Shown here: positions 34,890-43,789 of the stretch, one piece after another
How the letters are laid out: each line of letters starts with the position of its first letter
Numbering within the stretch: position 1 is the first letter of the stretch
Position numbers and translations under genes: made by a program
Notes under the pieces: generated by a model
What the model was told of the DNA's origin: nothing
What the model saw: the letters and a program-made list of their open reading frames with translations, nothing else
Database searches by the model: none
NCBI GenBank assembly: GCA_964574815.1
Contig: CAZNPL010000029.1
Span: 1 to 64,000, forward strand
Source: CAZNPL01 sp964574815
Lineage (GTDB): Bacteria > Planctomycetota > Phycisphaerae > UBA1845
Length of the DNA stretch: 64,000 nt
Reading direction: 5' to 3'

Positions 34890-35467
34890 CCGTCCGGCAC
34901 TTCGCTCAGTTCGCGCCGAAGCCAGGCTCGCGCCATCTTCCAATCCAGCTTCACAGTGCGCGGCGACACTGCCAGCACTTCGGCTGTCTCCTCCACGGTG
35001 AGTCCCGCCAGGAACCGCAGCTCCGTGATCCGCGCCTGCCGCTCGTTGAGCGCGGCCAATTTCGTGAGCGCATTGTCCAACGCCTCGACATCGATGTCCG
35101 ACAGGGTGGACGGCGGCGCCTCTGCCTCACCGAGCGTTACCTTAGCCGCCTCGCCGCCGCGCTTCGCCGCGCGGTGCCGGCGGGCGTGATCGGTCAGTAG
35201 CTGTCGCATGGCCATCGCAGCGACGTTGAAGAAGTGCTTGCGGTCAGCCCAAACCGGACTGGTTTGATCGACCATACGTACGAAAGCTTCGTGGACGAGC
35301 GCGGTCGGCTGCAACGTGTGGTCCGGACGCTGCTGCCGAAAGAAACTGCCCGCCAGCGCCCGTAACTCGTTATACACCAGCGGCAGCAATCGACCCGCTT
35401 CCGCTTTCCGGCCGCCGCGGATCGCCTCCAGCATCTGTGTGATGTCGGCGCGTGATTCGGTGGGCAT
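34886..35467 (-). CDS. ECF-type RNA polymerase sigma factor, second pair
   Basis: The 193-residue protein resembles the sigma factor at 6411 throughout: LLPLVYNELRALA, TLQPTALVHEAFVRMV, KHFFNVAAMAMRQLLTDHARR and a region 4 helix-turn-helix (LTVEETAEVLAVSPRTVKLD). No good Shine-Dalgarno precedes ATG 35467. It is translationally coupled to the kinase at 31878-34889 and diverges from the fibre-like gene at 35718, repeating the layout at 3638-8634. Its target promoters are not known. Confidence 0.9.
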   Translation of the reverse strand: MPTESRADITQMLEAIRGGRKAEAGRLLPLVYNELRALAGSFFRQQRPDHTLQPTALVHEAFVRMVDQTSPVWADRKHFFNVAAMAMRQLLTDHARRHRAAKRGGEAAKVTLGEAEAPPSTLSDIDVEALDNALTKLAALNERQARITELRFLAGLTVEETAEVLAVSPRTVKLDWKMARAWLRRELSEVPDG

Positions 35468-35545
35468 TTCCGATCGGTCAAAAACTCGCCCGGGCCCGGC
35501 CCGTGAAGCCCTATTCCTATCCCGACCCTACGGCACATAAAGCCG

Positions 35546-35573
35546 TTGGAATGCGTTGGTTACGAGCTATTGT
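35546..35573 (+). promoter_or_regulatory. possible promoter of the fibre-like gene at 35718
   Basis: TTGGAA (35546-35551), a 16-base spacer and TATTGT (35568-35573) match the general -35/-10 pattern at four of six positions each. It is the best candidate found in the divergent gap, but an ECF-type promoter could equally be used. Confidence 0.3.
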
Positions 35574-35717
35574 ACGGCTGCGCTCCGACTTTTTCCTCTT
35601 TCCCGACTTTTTTTGCCCCCACCCGGAAGCGGTTGCGTCGTGTGGCTGACGGCGGTGCAAGCGTCGCCCGCCGCCTGATTCGGGCCAGTACCAACGCAAT
35701 CTACAAGGAGTGAAACC

Positions 35718-37313
35718 ATGAATCGAAAGAGACTGTCAGGAATTCTGTGTGCCGCGGCCTTCGGGGCAGCTTGGCCGGTCGCGTCTTTCGCGCAATTCAA
35801 CTTCCCAACGGGGGCTTGCTGCCTTCCCGACGGTAGCTGTATCGTCACGCAATCGTTCACGTGTACGACCCAACTCGGCAATTATCAGGGCGACAATACG
35901 AGTTGCGCCGGCCGCTCGTGTTCGGGGGCGTGCTGCCTCCCGACCGGTGACTGCATCGAAACCGGGACCTTAGCCTGCCTTGGTTCCTTCAAGGGACTCG
36001 GCACGACCTGCGACGAATACGCCGGCACGTGCGTCGGTGCGTGTTGCGGCGGGGACGGCTCGTGTACTGAGAAATCCAGCGCTTTTTGCTCGGCCGATGG
36101 CGGGACGTTCTTCGGCAACGGTACTGTTTGCGGCGATGTATCGTGCCTGGGGGCGTGTTGCCTCCCGGACGGCACGTGCGCTCTGGTCACCGAGAGCGAT
36201 TGCACGTTCTACAGCGGGGTGTTCAACGGGCCGGACACCGTGTGCGAGGAGGCCGTCTGCCCGCTGCCCACGCAGTTCACCTACCAGGGACGTCTGACTT
36301 CGAATGGCCAGCCGATCAACGGTTTCCTGGATCTGCGGTTCTCGTTATGGAGCGACCCGGTCGACGGTCAGGCGATCGGCGCGGCATGGGAGTCCTCCGA
36401 CGTTCACGCATCGGGCGGCCTGTTCACGACCAACGTTGATTTTGGCGTTGACCCGTTCAATGGCCGGGCGACGTGGCTGGAAGTCGAAGTCCGCGATCCC
36501 GCCGGTTCTGTTGAGCCCTATGTCGCGCTCAACCCGCGACAGCCGCTGTCGGCCGTTCCCTACGCCTTGCAGACTCGCGGCATTTTCGTGAACGAGTCCG
36601 GACTGGTCGGCATCGGCACCAGCAACCCCACCGCAAAGCTCGACGTCAACGGCATGGTCCGCACCGGTGCCCTGCAACTCGCCGCGGGGGCGCAAGCGGG
36701 CCGGGTCCTCACCGCTGACGCGAACGGCGTGGCTTCCTGGCAGCCGCCGAAGGGTGGACCGTGGCAGACCAGCGGCAACAATCTTTATTTCGTCGGGGGT
36801 TCCGTTGGTGTCGGCACCGAGAACCCGGCGGCCAACTTCCACGTGATTGGCACGACTCGCACGAACATCGTCGAGATTACCGGCGGATCGGATATCGCCG
36901 AGCCTTACACCATCGCCTCGACGGGTGGAATCGAACCGGCGCCCGGCATGGTCGTCAGCATCGACCCCGACCGGATCGGACGGATGCGTGTGGCCAGCGA
37001 AGCCTACGACCAGACCGTCGCCGGCATCGTCAGCGGCGCAAATGGCGTCAATCCCGGACTCACCCTGCGGCAGGAAGGCAGCATCGCAGACGGCGATTTG
37101 CCCGTCGCCAGTGTAGGGCGCGTCTGGTGCCTGGTGGACGCCGACGCAGGCGGGCCCGTTCGTGCAGGCGATCTGCTGACCACGTCGCCCACGCCCGGGC
37201 ACGCCATGAAAGTGTCCGACCCGTCGCGCGCCCACGGGGCCATCATCGGCAAAGCCATGTCGTCGCTCGATGGCGGCAGGGGCATGGTCCTCGTACTGGT
37301 CACGCTTCACTAA
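35718..37313 (+). CDS. secreted fibre-like protein with four Cys repeats and conserved C-terminal domain
   Basis: The 531-residue protein has AAGGAG 8 bases before ATG and a signal peptide ending at SFAQ. Four cysteine-rich repeats follow (ACCLPDGSC, ACCLPTGDC, ACCGGDGSC, ACCLPDGTC). Then come TQFTYQGRL, a β domain, fibre repeats (VGIGTSNPTAKLDV, VGVGTENPAANFHV) and a distinct C-terminal domain running from SDIAEPYTI to the VLVLVTLH end. This is the third FTYQG family member here. It diverges from a sigma-kinase pair and leads into two more secreted-protein genes. It probably forms an extracellular fibre; the C-terminal domain may help trimerisation, which is inference. Confidence 0.82.
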   Translation: MNRKRLSGILCAAAFGAAWPVASFAQFNFPTGACCLPDGSCIVTQSFTCTTQLGNYQGDNTSCAGRSCSGACCLPTGDCIETGTLACLGSFKGLGTTCDEYAGTCVGACCGGDGSCTEKSSAFCSADGGTFFGNGTVCGDVSCLGACCLPDGTCALVTESDCTFYSGVFNGPDTVCEEAVCPLPTQFTYQGRLTSNGQPINGFLDLRFSLWSDPVDGQAIGAAWESSDVHASGGLFTTNVDFGVDPFNGRATWLEVEVRDPAGSVEPYVALNPRQPLSAVPYALQTRGIFVNESGLVGIGTSNPTAKLDVNGMVRTGALQLAAGAQAGRVLTADANGVASWQPPKGGPWQTSGNNLYFVGGSVGVGTENPAANFHVIGTTRTNIVEITGGSDIAEPYTIASTGGIEPAPGMVVSIDPDRIGRMRVASEAYDQTVAGIVSGANGVNPGLTLRQEGSIADGDLPVASVGRVWCLVDADAGGPVRAGDLLTTSPTPGHAMKVSDPSRAHGAIIGKAMSSLDGGRGMVLVLVTLH

Positions 37314-37359
37314 CGACTGCTGATCTCGCGAGAGGATTTACCGGAAAGGATTTTCACCA

Positions 37360-38904
37360 ATGTCAAACCGATACCCAAGACCACGGAAAGTCAGACACGC
37401 CGGGATGGCGATAGCGCTCGCGACGTTGGCTGCCAGTTCAACGAACGCCGGCGAGACGACCGTCACCAAGTCAGGCTCCTTCGCCCCCGACGGCACGATT
37501 GACCGACCTTACAGTGTGATCCATGCGGGCGTTTGCGAGTCCGTAGCCGGCCACGATGTGCACCTCGGGGCCGGCACGTATGCCGAGACCATGCTACTCA
37601 ACAAGCCGCTTCGACTCGACACCCTTGACGGCGTCGCCCGCGTAGGTGACATGGGATCGTCTTCAACCACGCTGCAGGTTGTGGCCTACAACACGCACTT
37701 GTTCGGCGATGCTGTGCCCGACCTGGGGCCGCCCTTCCCGGCAATCCCGCTGAACCTGACCTGGCAGGACGCCAACCGGGCGGTTCGCATCGGCGAGACT
37801 CTTGCGACCGAGGATGTGGACGTCTGCGGCCTGCAGGAGGTGTGGGATCCCGTCAAGTACCAGCTAATCACTTCCAACGCAGCATATGCCCACAGCTTCT
37901 ACGGCGGCAACGTGGACCCGCTCGTCTGGGACCCGCCGGGGCCTGCACTCCCGGTCGGCGTTCCGGGCGTGCTGAACTCCGGCCTGGGGCTGCTCAGCAA
38001 GCACGCCCTCAGCGGAGCGGTTCAAGTGTCCTACCGCGATGAGACCGAGTTTTTCGAGACGATGGCTTCCAAGGGGCACCTGGCGGCTACTGTCACAAAG
38101 GACGGTTTCTCGATCGGCATCTTCAACACCCACCTTCAGGCGCACAACAATTCCGAGCAGGTCCTTGCTCGAGATCAGCAACTGGCTCAACTGGGAGAGG
38201 CGGTGGCCGAGTATCGCTTGGACAACCCCGCGAATCCGGTCATCGTGATGGGGGATTTCAACGTCATCGGCGAAGACTTTCAGTACTTAGGAGCGATGGA
38301 GCGTCACATGGGTAACGCGGGGCTTCGTGATATCGCTCGCAACATCTCCTGCTTCGATCCCGGGCCCGATACCCACACCTCCGCAGCCGACAACCCGCTC
38401 AAACAGCTTTTCAGCCGGTGCAGCGAGCCGGGGTTCAGCCTTTGCCGCGACAGTTGCCTCGCGGGCGGCGGCGTGTGTGAGGATGTCTGCGATTTTTCGA
38501 GCGGCGCCTGCGCCCTGGCATGCGAGGCCGCACGCACGACCTGTGACATCGGTTGTGACGCGGTTTGTGTTGTTCCGTCCGACACGTGCGACGACTGCCG
38601 AAACGCATGCGACAACGCATACAACGATTGCATTGACGTGTGCGCGCTCGACTGCAACGAATGCACGAGCAATTGCGGACCGAAATGCGAGGAGGAGTTC
38701 TGCAGTCCCGTGAGCGCCGCCGACGACTCTCGCCTGGATTACGTTCTCTACGCCCCGAGCTCAGACGGCAGCGCCGACCTTGTGCCGACGCGATTCGAAC
38801 TTCGCAGGTACCGCAAGGGGCCGCCGCTCAGCGAAGGCGGTCTCACCACGGACCATTTGTCCGACCACTACGGACTATTCGCCGAATTCCGCGTGACGAG
38901 GTAA
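37360..38904 (+). CDS. secreted endonuclease/exonuclease/phosphatase-fold protein with Cys-rich insert
   Basis: The 514-residue protein has a signal peptide, a segment DRPYSVIHAGVCESVAG like the start of right-handed β-helix proteins, and then a DNase I-like fold of the neutral sphingomyelinase type: VVAYNTHL, CGLQEVW, FNTHLQAH, MGDFNV (D299, N301), SRLDYVLY and LSDHYGLF (D502, H503). The catalytic set looks complete. Between GDFN and SRLDYV lies an insert of about 120 residues with 21 cysteines in spacings such as CxxxCxxxC. It could act on phospholipids or nucleic acids outside the cell; the substrate is uncertain. It follows the fibre gene by 46 bases. Confidence 0.8.
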   Translation: MSNRYPRPRKVRHAGMAIALATLAASSTNAGETTVTKSGSFAPDGTIDRPYSVIHAGVCESVAGHDVHLGAGTYAETMLLNKPLRLDTLDGVARVGDMGSSSTTLQVVAYNTHLFGDAVPDLGPPFPAIPLNLTWQDANRAVRIGETLATEDVDVCGLQEVWDPVKYQLITSNAAYAHSFYGGNVDPLVWDPPGPALPVGVPGVLNSGLGLLSKHALSGAVQVSYRDETEFFETMASKGHLAATVTKDGFSIGIFNTHLQAHNNSEQVLARDQQLAQLGEAVAEYRLDNPANPVIVMGDFNVIGEDFQYLGAMERHMGNAGLRDIARNISCFDPGPDTHTSAADNPLKQLFSRCSEPGFSLCRDSCLAGGGVCEDVCDFSSGACALACEAARTTCDIGCDAVCVVPSDTCDDCRNACDNAYNDCIDVCALDCNECTSNCGPKCEEEFCSPVSAADDSRLDYVLYAPSSDGSADLVPTRFELRRYRKGPPLSEGGLTTDHLSDHYGLFAEFRVTR

Positions 38905-39042
38905 CTCGCGTGGGCAGATCTTCCAAGGACTGCGCGATGGCGGGCTGAAGCTGAAGGCCCGCTACGTGAAAGCACAAGACTTCCACAAATTAACTAGAGG
39001 CCCGGTCGGGTGAACTCGTGTTCGGGCGAGGAGAAACAAACC

Positions 39043-39951
39043 ATGTTAACATACTCAGATTCAGTGCGATTCTGCTTGACAGTGATGCTCCTCTGGCCGG
39101 TCGCTTCCATAGTTCAGGCGGCCGACATCGACCTGCCGTGGTTCACAATCGATGGCGGCGGGACGATGGTCGGCCGGAGCGGCGAGATCAGACTGGATGG
39201 CACGATCGGCCAGCCTGACGCCGGTGTCATGTCCAGCGGCCGGTTCGAATTGACCGGAGGCTTCTGGGCGGTAACGCAGCACCCGGCCTGCTCCCCAACG
39301 GGGCCCTTCGTTGTCCACCGAGCGTCCGATCCGGCAGCGGCGACAAGTGCGTCATCGCCCTGCAGCGGTTATATCGATCCGCGGGTCGAAAGCTCCGATG
39401 GCATCACAGCGGATCTCGGCATCGACCACATCATGTTTGCTTTCAATGAGCCCGTCGTGGGCGCGGGCGGTGGCCCCGTGGGCGTTGATGACTTCGTCGT
39501 TACGCAAACCGGTGCGGGGCCGGCGCCGGTGATTAAAGCCGTCGAGAGAGTCGGCAGCGTGACGTATCGTGTGATCCTCGACCGCCCGGTGGCCACGCAG
39601 GAATGGACGACCGTTCGTGCCGTGGTCGAGAATGCGTGCGGCGTGGAGATTCACAATGTCGGTGATCTTGGTCCCGGCTCGGTCGAGCCCGATCGGATCG
39701 ACATCGGCCGGTTGCCGGGCGATGTCAACAGTGACGGTCAAGTGTCACCCCTCGACCTGCTCAAGCTGCGGCAGTTTCTGTCGGGCGGGGGAGGCGCACC
39801 CTGCGCGAATGAAGGAAACTACTTCGACATCGATCGCGACGGCGTTTTCCCCGAGCCCCAGGATCTGATCCGGTTTCGTCAGCTACTCGCCGGAACCGGT
39901 ACGGCCACACGCCCGTGGGCCGGAGTCACCATGCATTCGGACCAGCCGTGA
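39043..39951 (+). CDS. secreted protein with dockerin-like tail
   Basis: The 302-residue protein starts at ATG 39043 with GAGGAG about 8 bases upstream; a GTG at 39010 is in frame but less likely. After the signal peptide comes a module WFTIDGGGTMVGRSG with DGTIGQPDAGVM and RFELTGGFWAV, also found at the N-terminus of the protein at 14935. The middle resembles an immunoglobulin-like β-sandwich. The end is a dockerin-like pair: DVNSDGQVSPLDLLKLRQFL and DIDRDGVFPEPQDLIRF. In clostridia such tails bind cohesins; in planctomycetes their partner is generally unknown. Confidence 0.78.
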   Translation: MLTYSDSVRFCLTVMLLWPVASIVQAADIDLPWFTIDGGGTMVGRSGEIRLDGTIGQPDAGVMSSGRFELTGGFWAVTQHPACSPTGPFVVHRASDPAAATSASSPCSGYIDPRVESSDGITADLGIDHIMFAFNEPVVGAGGGPVGVDDFVVTQTGAGPAPVIKAVERVGSVTYRVILDRPVATQEWTTVRAVVENACGVEIHNVGDLGPGSVEPDRIDIGRLPGDVNSDGQVSPLDLLKLRQFLSGGGGAPCANEGNYFDIDRDGVFPEPQDLIRFRQLLAGTGTATRPWAGVTMHSDQP

Positions 39952-39980
39952 CTTTAACACAAACGGCGATAAAAGACTGT

Positions 39981-40028
39981 GCTCGCCTGTCCTGCTTCCA
40001 TCGAAGGGGAACTGGCGAGCCTTTTTAA
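39981..40028 (+). terminator. Rho-independent terminator after the dockerin gene
   Basis: A perfect 7-bp stem GCTCGCC (39981-39987) with GGCGAGC (40014-40020) is followed directly by CTTTTTAAA. The 26-base loop could fold further. It lies 30 bases past the stop of the gene at 39043. The rest of the gap to 40234 shows nothing else clear. Confidence 0.65.
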
Positions 40029-40233
40029 ATGTGACCCCGAAACTGCAAACTGCGGCTACGACGTGTGCTTGCGTGTCGCGATCGCACACGTCCGATCGCA
40101 GTGCCTGGGGCGGGCGGCACTTCGCGCTCCGACCATTCTCTTGGACTTGCCCTACTGTTCTTTGCCGTCCGGAAGCCCCCGCCGCTTCAGCGTCCCGCTT
40201 CCGGAGTATCTCACACGGCGTCCTGCAGCAGAC

Positions 40234-40980
40234 TCAGATCAGGCCCGCGCCGAAGTCGTCGCCCTCCGGCTCTTTTTTTGGCTCGCTCGTAGTCTTCTCA
40301 GGCTCTCGCGACGATGATCCGGCAGTCGGCACGGGTTCGGGTTCGGGGCGCGGTTCGCGCTTGGGCTTGGACGGTTGAGGCTCACGCGAGCGGGGCGCCG
40401 GCCGGGATCGACGCTGCTGTCGCGCAGCAGCGTCACGCTTGAGGTCTTCGATCAGGGAGTCGTATTCGCTCTTAGACTCGGTCTGCACCTCGGCAACTTC
40501 CTCTTCCTCAATGTCCTCTTCGCCTTCGTACTGATCCAGTTCCGAACTCGTGTCCTCATCCATGTCGTCAAACTCGTCATCCGAAATGGGGCGATACCCG
40601 GGCTTCTTGGACCGTTCCACCTCCTCGGAATAAGCCTCGACGATGTGTTGCTGCAGGCGGTGCCGGCAGCCGGAGTTGATCGGGTGGGCCACATCGGCAT
40701 GCAGCTTCGTCCGGCCTCGCTTGTCCCGCGGCGACCGATCGCGCGAAAGCGACGCTCCGCACTCGTTGCAATACCTTGCTCGCAGGTGGTTCTTGGCGGA
40801 GCATTTCGGACATCGATCGGCGAGCTTGCGCGACGGCATCGCCACGAAGACGCCCGAAGCGCCGTCGATGATTTTGATGTCTCGCACGACGAAGTCACCG
40901 TCAAACGTCACCGATGCAAAAGCCTTCAGACGGTCGGTAGGATTGGGGATAAGCTTGATGCGCACTTCACTGATTTCCAT
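40234..40980 (-). CDS. spoVG: SpoVG family protein with zinc-ribbon insert and acidic tail
   Basis: The 248-residue protein opens with the SpoVG fold (MEISEVRIKLIP, FVVRDIKIIDG, GVFVAMPSRK) and ends that fold with HADVAHPINSGCRHRLQ. Between MPSRK and HADVAHPI sits an insert with C57xxC60 and C71xxC74, a zinc ribbon. A C-terminal extension of about 130 residues is acidic and then Pro/Arg-rich. Bacillus SpoVG has about 97 residues and binds nucleic acid; a similar role is probable. It starts 9 bases after ispE, so the two are cotranscribed; spoVG is also near ispE in Bacillus. Confidence 0.9.
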   Translation of the reverse strand: MEISEVRIKLIPNPTDRLKAFASVTFDGDFVVRDIKIIDGASGVFVAMPSRKLADRCPKCSAKNHLRARYCNECGASLSRDRSPRDKRGRTKLHADVAHPINSGCRHRLQQHIVEAYSEEVERSKKPGYRPISDDEFDDMDEDTSSELDQYEGEEDIEEEEVAEVQTESKSEYDSLIEDLKRDAAARQQRRSRPAPRSREPQPSKPKREPRPEPEPVPTAGSSSREPEKTTSEPKKEPEGDDFGAGLI

Positions 40981-40989
40981 GGTTCGTCC

Positions 40990-41913
40990 TCAACAGATCG
41001 CCAGTGGGGCCGCCGGTGCTTTGACCACGACGGCCCCGGTGCCAATACCTGATGAATGCAGCTTCGAACGGAACGACTCGGCCTCGTCCCGCTCGTCAAA
41101 AAGCACAAAGATGGTTTGTCCCGCTCCGGAGACGCGCGCGTGTTCCGCCCCAGATTCGCGAACCGCCTCCCAAAGCCCATGCACCTCGGGCGCGACGTGA
41201 AAAACCGCCGGCTCCAGGTCGTTCGAACAAAGCGCCGCGACCTGGTCGGCCGAGGTCGCTCGTTCGATGTCCGCGAACCGCGGCCGGGACGCGTTGGCAG
41301 TACGAGGTCCGCCCAAGTCCGACCACGTTGTATAAACGTTCTTGGTCGAGACTGCGACTCCGGCGAAGACCAGCAGCGCCCATCCGGACCACGAGAGCGG
41401 TGCCTGTCGGACTACTTCGCCGCGCCCGGTGATCACCGCCGATGGAAGGTCGAAGAACAGCGGTACGTCGGAACCCAGCTCGCCGCCGATACGCGCCAGC
41501 TCGTTTCTGTCCAGCCCGAGATCCCACAACGCGTTCAGCGCCAGCAGCGAAGTCGCCGCGTTGCTGCTGCCGCCGCCCAGACCCGCGGCAACGGGAATGT
41601 GCTTGACCAGTTCAATCGAGGCCCCGCGGCGCACGTCGGATGAACGCTGCGCGAGCGCGCGAGCGGCCTTCCATACAAGGTTTCGCTCGTCGGACGGCAC
41701 CTCAGAACTGTCGCAAGTGAGCGCCAGTGTTCCGGGCGGTGCATCCTCGAAGCGCATCTCATCCGCCAGACCGACGCTGAGAACCATCGAATGAATGTCG
41801 TGAAAACCGTCTGCACGGAGGCCCAGAACGTCCAGGATCAGATTAACCTTGGCGGGGGAGCGGGCGGAGAGCGCTGCGGGCCGCGGAGTCGTACGCATCT
41901 CGGTGTCAATCAT
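40990..41913 (-). CDS. ispE: 4-diphosphocytidyl-2-C-methyl-D-erythritol kinase
   Basis: The 307-residue protein is IspE, the ATP-dependent kinase of the non-mevalonate isoprenoid pathway. Motifs are SPAKVNLILDVLG with K22, the GHMP-kinase glycine loop PVAAGLGGGSSNAA (108-120) and GSDVPLFF with D149; K22 and D149 correspond to the catalytic lysine and aspartate of the E. coli enzyme. The end of the family also fits (ARVSGAGQTIFVLF). It heads an operon with spoVG. The window also holds a polyprenyl diphosphate synthase that uses the pathway's product. Confidence 0.96.
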   Translation of the reverse strand: MIDTEMRTTPRPAALSARSPAKVNLILDVLGLRADGFHDIHSMVLSVGLADEMRFEDAPPGTLALTCDSSEVPSDERNLVWKAARALAQRSSDVRRGASIELVKHIPVAAGLGGGSSNAATSLLALNALWDLGLDRNELARIGGELGSDVPLFFDLPSAVITGRGEVVRQAPLSWSGWALLVFAGVAVSTKNVYTTWSDLGGPRTANASRPRFADIERATSADQVAALCSNDLEPAVFHVAPEVHGLWEAVRESGAEHARVSGAGQTIFVLFDERDEAESFRSKLHSSGIGTGAVVVKAPAAPLAIC

Positions 41914-42373
41914 CGGCTGGCCAAACTGATTTTCGAGACGTCATCACAGCGGAGTCCGGCACCATTCGAATAATCGCGTGCCGTTGGCTCGCCCGGGACG
42001 CCTTTCGGGCGACGGGAGCCGGTTTGCCGGCCGGCATCATCAGTCTGAGAAACACCACAGCTTGTGCACGTCGCCCGAACGTCCAGAATGATCGTAGAAA
42101 ATCGGGCTTTGTTGTCAACAGCCGGCCTCATCCGCGAACACACAGGCGGTTGCTCATCCCGGTGCGATCTCTGTCAACGAGGCCGGGGGCATCGTGTTTC
42201 CGTGAGTCAACGCATCGTTACGATCCGCAATACGTCCTGCCATCTGAAGCGATGTAACCCACTGCAAAAAAAGCACTTAAGTATGATCTGCGAGAGGCGG
42301 AGGCGGTGGTGACGGTCGTGCCGCTACTGGGACGGACATGTTGTGGACCATGTCCTCTTGAGGGGAGGAAGTT
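41914..42373. other. divergent intergenic region without a gene
   Basis: The 460 bases between ispE and the orphan gene contain no plausible coding frame or RNA gene. A TATGAT near 42278 follows an A-rich run and could be a -10 element for the plus-strand gene, but no matching -35 was found. A hairpin is annotated at 42334-42355. Confidence 0.5.
42334..42355 (+). promoter_or_regulatory. 5' leader hairpin of the orphan gene
   Basis: GGACATG (42334-42340) and CATGTCC (42349-42355) form a perfect 7-bp stem with an 8-base loop. It stands 8 bases before the GGAGG ribosome binding site of the gene at 42374, close enough to affect translation or mRNA stability. Confidence 0.4.
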
Positions 42374-42877
42374 ATGGGTCCGGTTTCACTTAACACGGCG
42401 TCGCTCGCCAGTTTCAACACATCTCCCAACGTTCAGCCGATGCGAGATCGCCCGGTCGCGGCTCCGCCCGCGGGCGATGGGGCAGGTGCGTCAGGGGCGG
42501 CCTCGTCGTCTCGACTGACCGTGGCCACTGCGACCGTGCAGTCCCGAGTTGATGCTTTCCTGGCCTCCTTCGACGAGTCCCTGCCTTCCGATCAACAGCT
42601 TCGCATGGTCATCGCCCTGCTCATTCTGCAGGCGCTGCTGGGCAAGGAGGACGATCAGCCGATGAGCAAGGCTGCGGAGTTGGCCGGTCTCGCCGTTGGC
42701 CTCGAAATACTCGGCCGGCGTCCCGATCCCGCAATTATCTCAGCTACCAACATTATCCAGATTCAACACCAGTCCACCCTGGTCTACATCGAGCAGGCCG
42801 TGCACACCCTTACGGAGTCCAATACCGAGACCGGCGGGCAGCATAACACCGGGGCACGCCTGGACGTGAGGAGCTGA
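42374..42877 (+). CDS. hypothetical protein, Ala/Ser-rich N-terminus and helical core
   Basis: I do not recognise this 167-residue protein. It starts at ATG 42374 with GGAGG 5 bases upstream. Residues of about 1-50 are polar and Ala/Ser/Pro-rich, with no signal peptide. The middle (about 55-115) is helical with a hydrophobic segment MVIALLILQALLG, too short and flanked by charges for a sure membrane helix. The end is polar. It stands alone between ispE and trmB, with a structured leader. Confidence 0.55.
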   Translation: MGPVSLNTASLASFNTSPNVQPMRDRPVAAPPAGDGAGASGAASSSRLTVATATVQSRVDAFLASFDESLPSDQQLRMVIALLILQALLGKEDDQPMSKAAELAGLAVGLEILGRRPDPAIISATNIIQIQHQSTLVYIEQAVHTLTESNTETGGQHNTGARLDVRS

Positions 42878-43062
42878 TCGCTCGTTGCTCGGAAGCACCG
42901 GCGGCCAACCCTGGTGGTGCGTCGCGACGCGATTGTTTTATTGGATGCCACTGGTCTGCCTCAAGCGCACTCGCCAGCGCCGACGCACCGAGGACAGGGG
43001 CAGACTGGCTCGCCGTCGCACTCGGCGAGTAAACCGTGACAGAGCACCCGGGGTGCTGGCAT

Positions 43063-43698
43063 TCACTCGGCTGCCGGCCCGCCCTTGACCACCGCGATGC
43101 GATAGATCGTTCGCTGCGCCCGGCGGTACTTGATCTCGTAATTGGTGTTCACCGAACTGTTCTCGATACCGGAATCGGGATCGTCGTACGGTATCTCGGT
43201 TAAATCGCTCCTGCCCAGCAGGCAGTCGCGAATCTGTTGGAAGTACTCCTCGTGATCGGTCTGAACGGCCCAGCGCCCTCCCGGCATCAGGATGCGGACA
43301 GCCGCGGCGACGAAGGGCGGCTGGATCAGCCGTCTCTTGTGGTGCCGCTTCTTGGGCCAGGGGTCGGGATGATAGATGTGCAACACCGTGATGCATTCGT
43401 TGGCCAGATGGTGCTTCACTAGGTGGGCCGCGTCGGTTCGCATGATACGAACGTTGTGAATCCCCCATCGCGCCATGCGGTCGGCGGCGAACCGGAAGTA
43501 CTTGTTGGCCCACTCGATGCCCACGAAGAGTCTTTCGGGGCGTTGCTGCGCCCGGCGCAGCAGGAATCCGCCCTTCCCGCACCCGATTTCGAGTTCAATC
43601 TCGCCTGGTACGTCAAACCACCGGGCGGGGTCCACGAGCACGCCTTCGGGCGGTGGATCAACGATGATGTCATCCATCGTCAAACGGGGCGGTCGCAT
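43063..43698 (-). CDS. trmB: tRNA (guanine-N7-)-methyltransferase
   Basis: The 211-residue protein is TrmB, which uses S-adenosylmethionine to methylate G46 of tRNA. The binding loop ELEIGCGKGGFLL lies at residues 34-47; GIEWANKYF follows; the catalytic segment reads HPDPWPKKRHHKRRLI, with the family's PDPW and KxRHxKRR features. GGAGG lies just upstream of ATG 43698. It is divergent from the YggS-type gene. A palindrome AGCACCC-G-GGGTGCT (43043-43057) lies just past the stop. Confidence 0.95.
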   Translation of the reverse strand: MRPPRLTMDDIIVDPPPEGVLVDPARWFDVPGEIELEIGCGKGGFLLRRAQQRPERLFVGIEWANKYFRFAADRMARWGIHNVRIMRTDAAHLVKHHLANECITVLHIYHPDPWPKKRHHKRRLIQPPFVAAAVRILMPGGRWAVQTDHEEYFQQIRDCLLGRSDLTEIPYDDPDSGIENSSVNTNYEIKYRRAQRTIYRIAVVKGGPAAE

Positions 43699-43789
43699 GA
43701 CACCTCCGATGGAAGCAGCGCTTACAAGTGGCCTCGAGAGCCGTTGGGGTTTATGATTCTCCCAGCAGGTTTATTGTAACCTTGAGACC

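Noticed and set aside
41955..41985. ATTCGAAT-containing stretch that recalls a tRNA T-arm
   Set aside because: No GGTTCGAATCC arm, acceptor stem or anticodon arm can be folded around it.
43043..43057. Palindrome AGCACCC-G-GGGTGCT after trmB as a terminator
   Set aside because: The centre is too tight for a good hairpin and there is no T-tract on the trmB strand.
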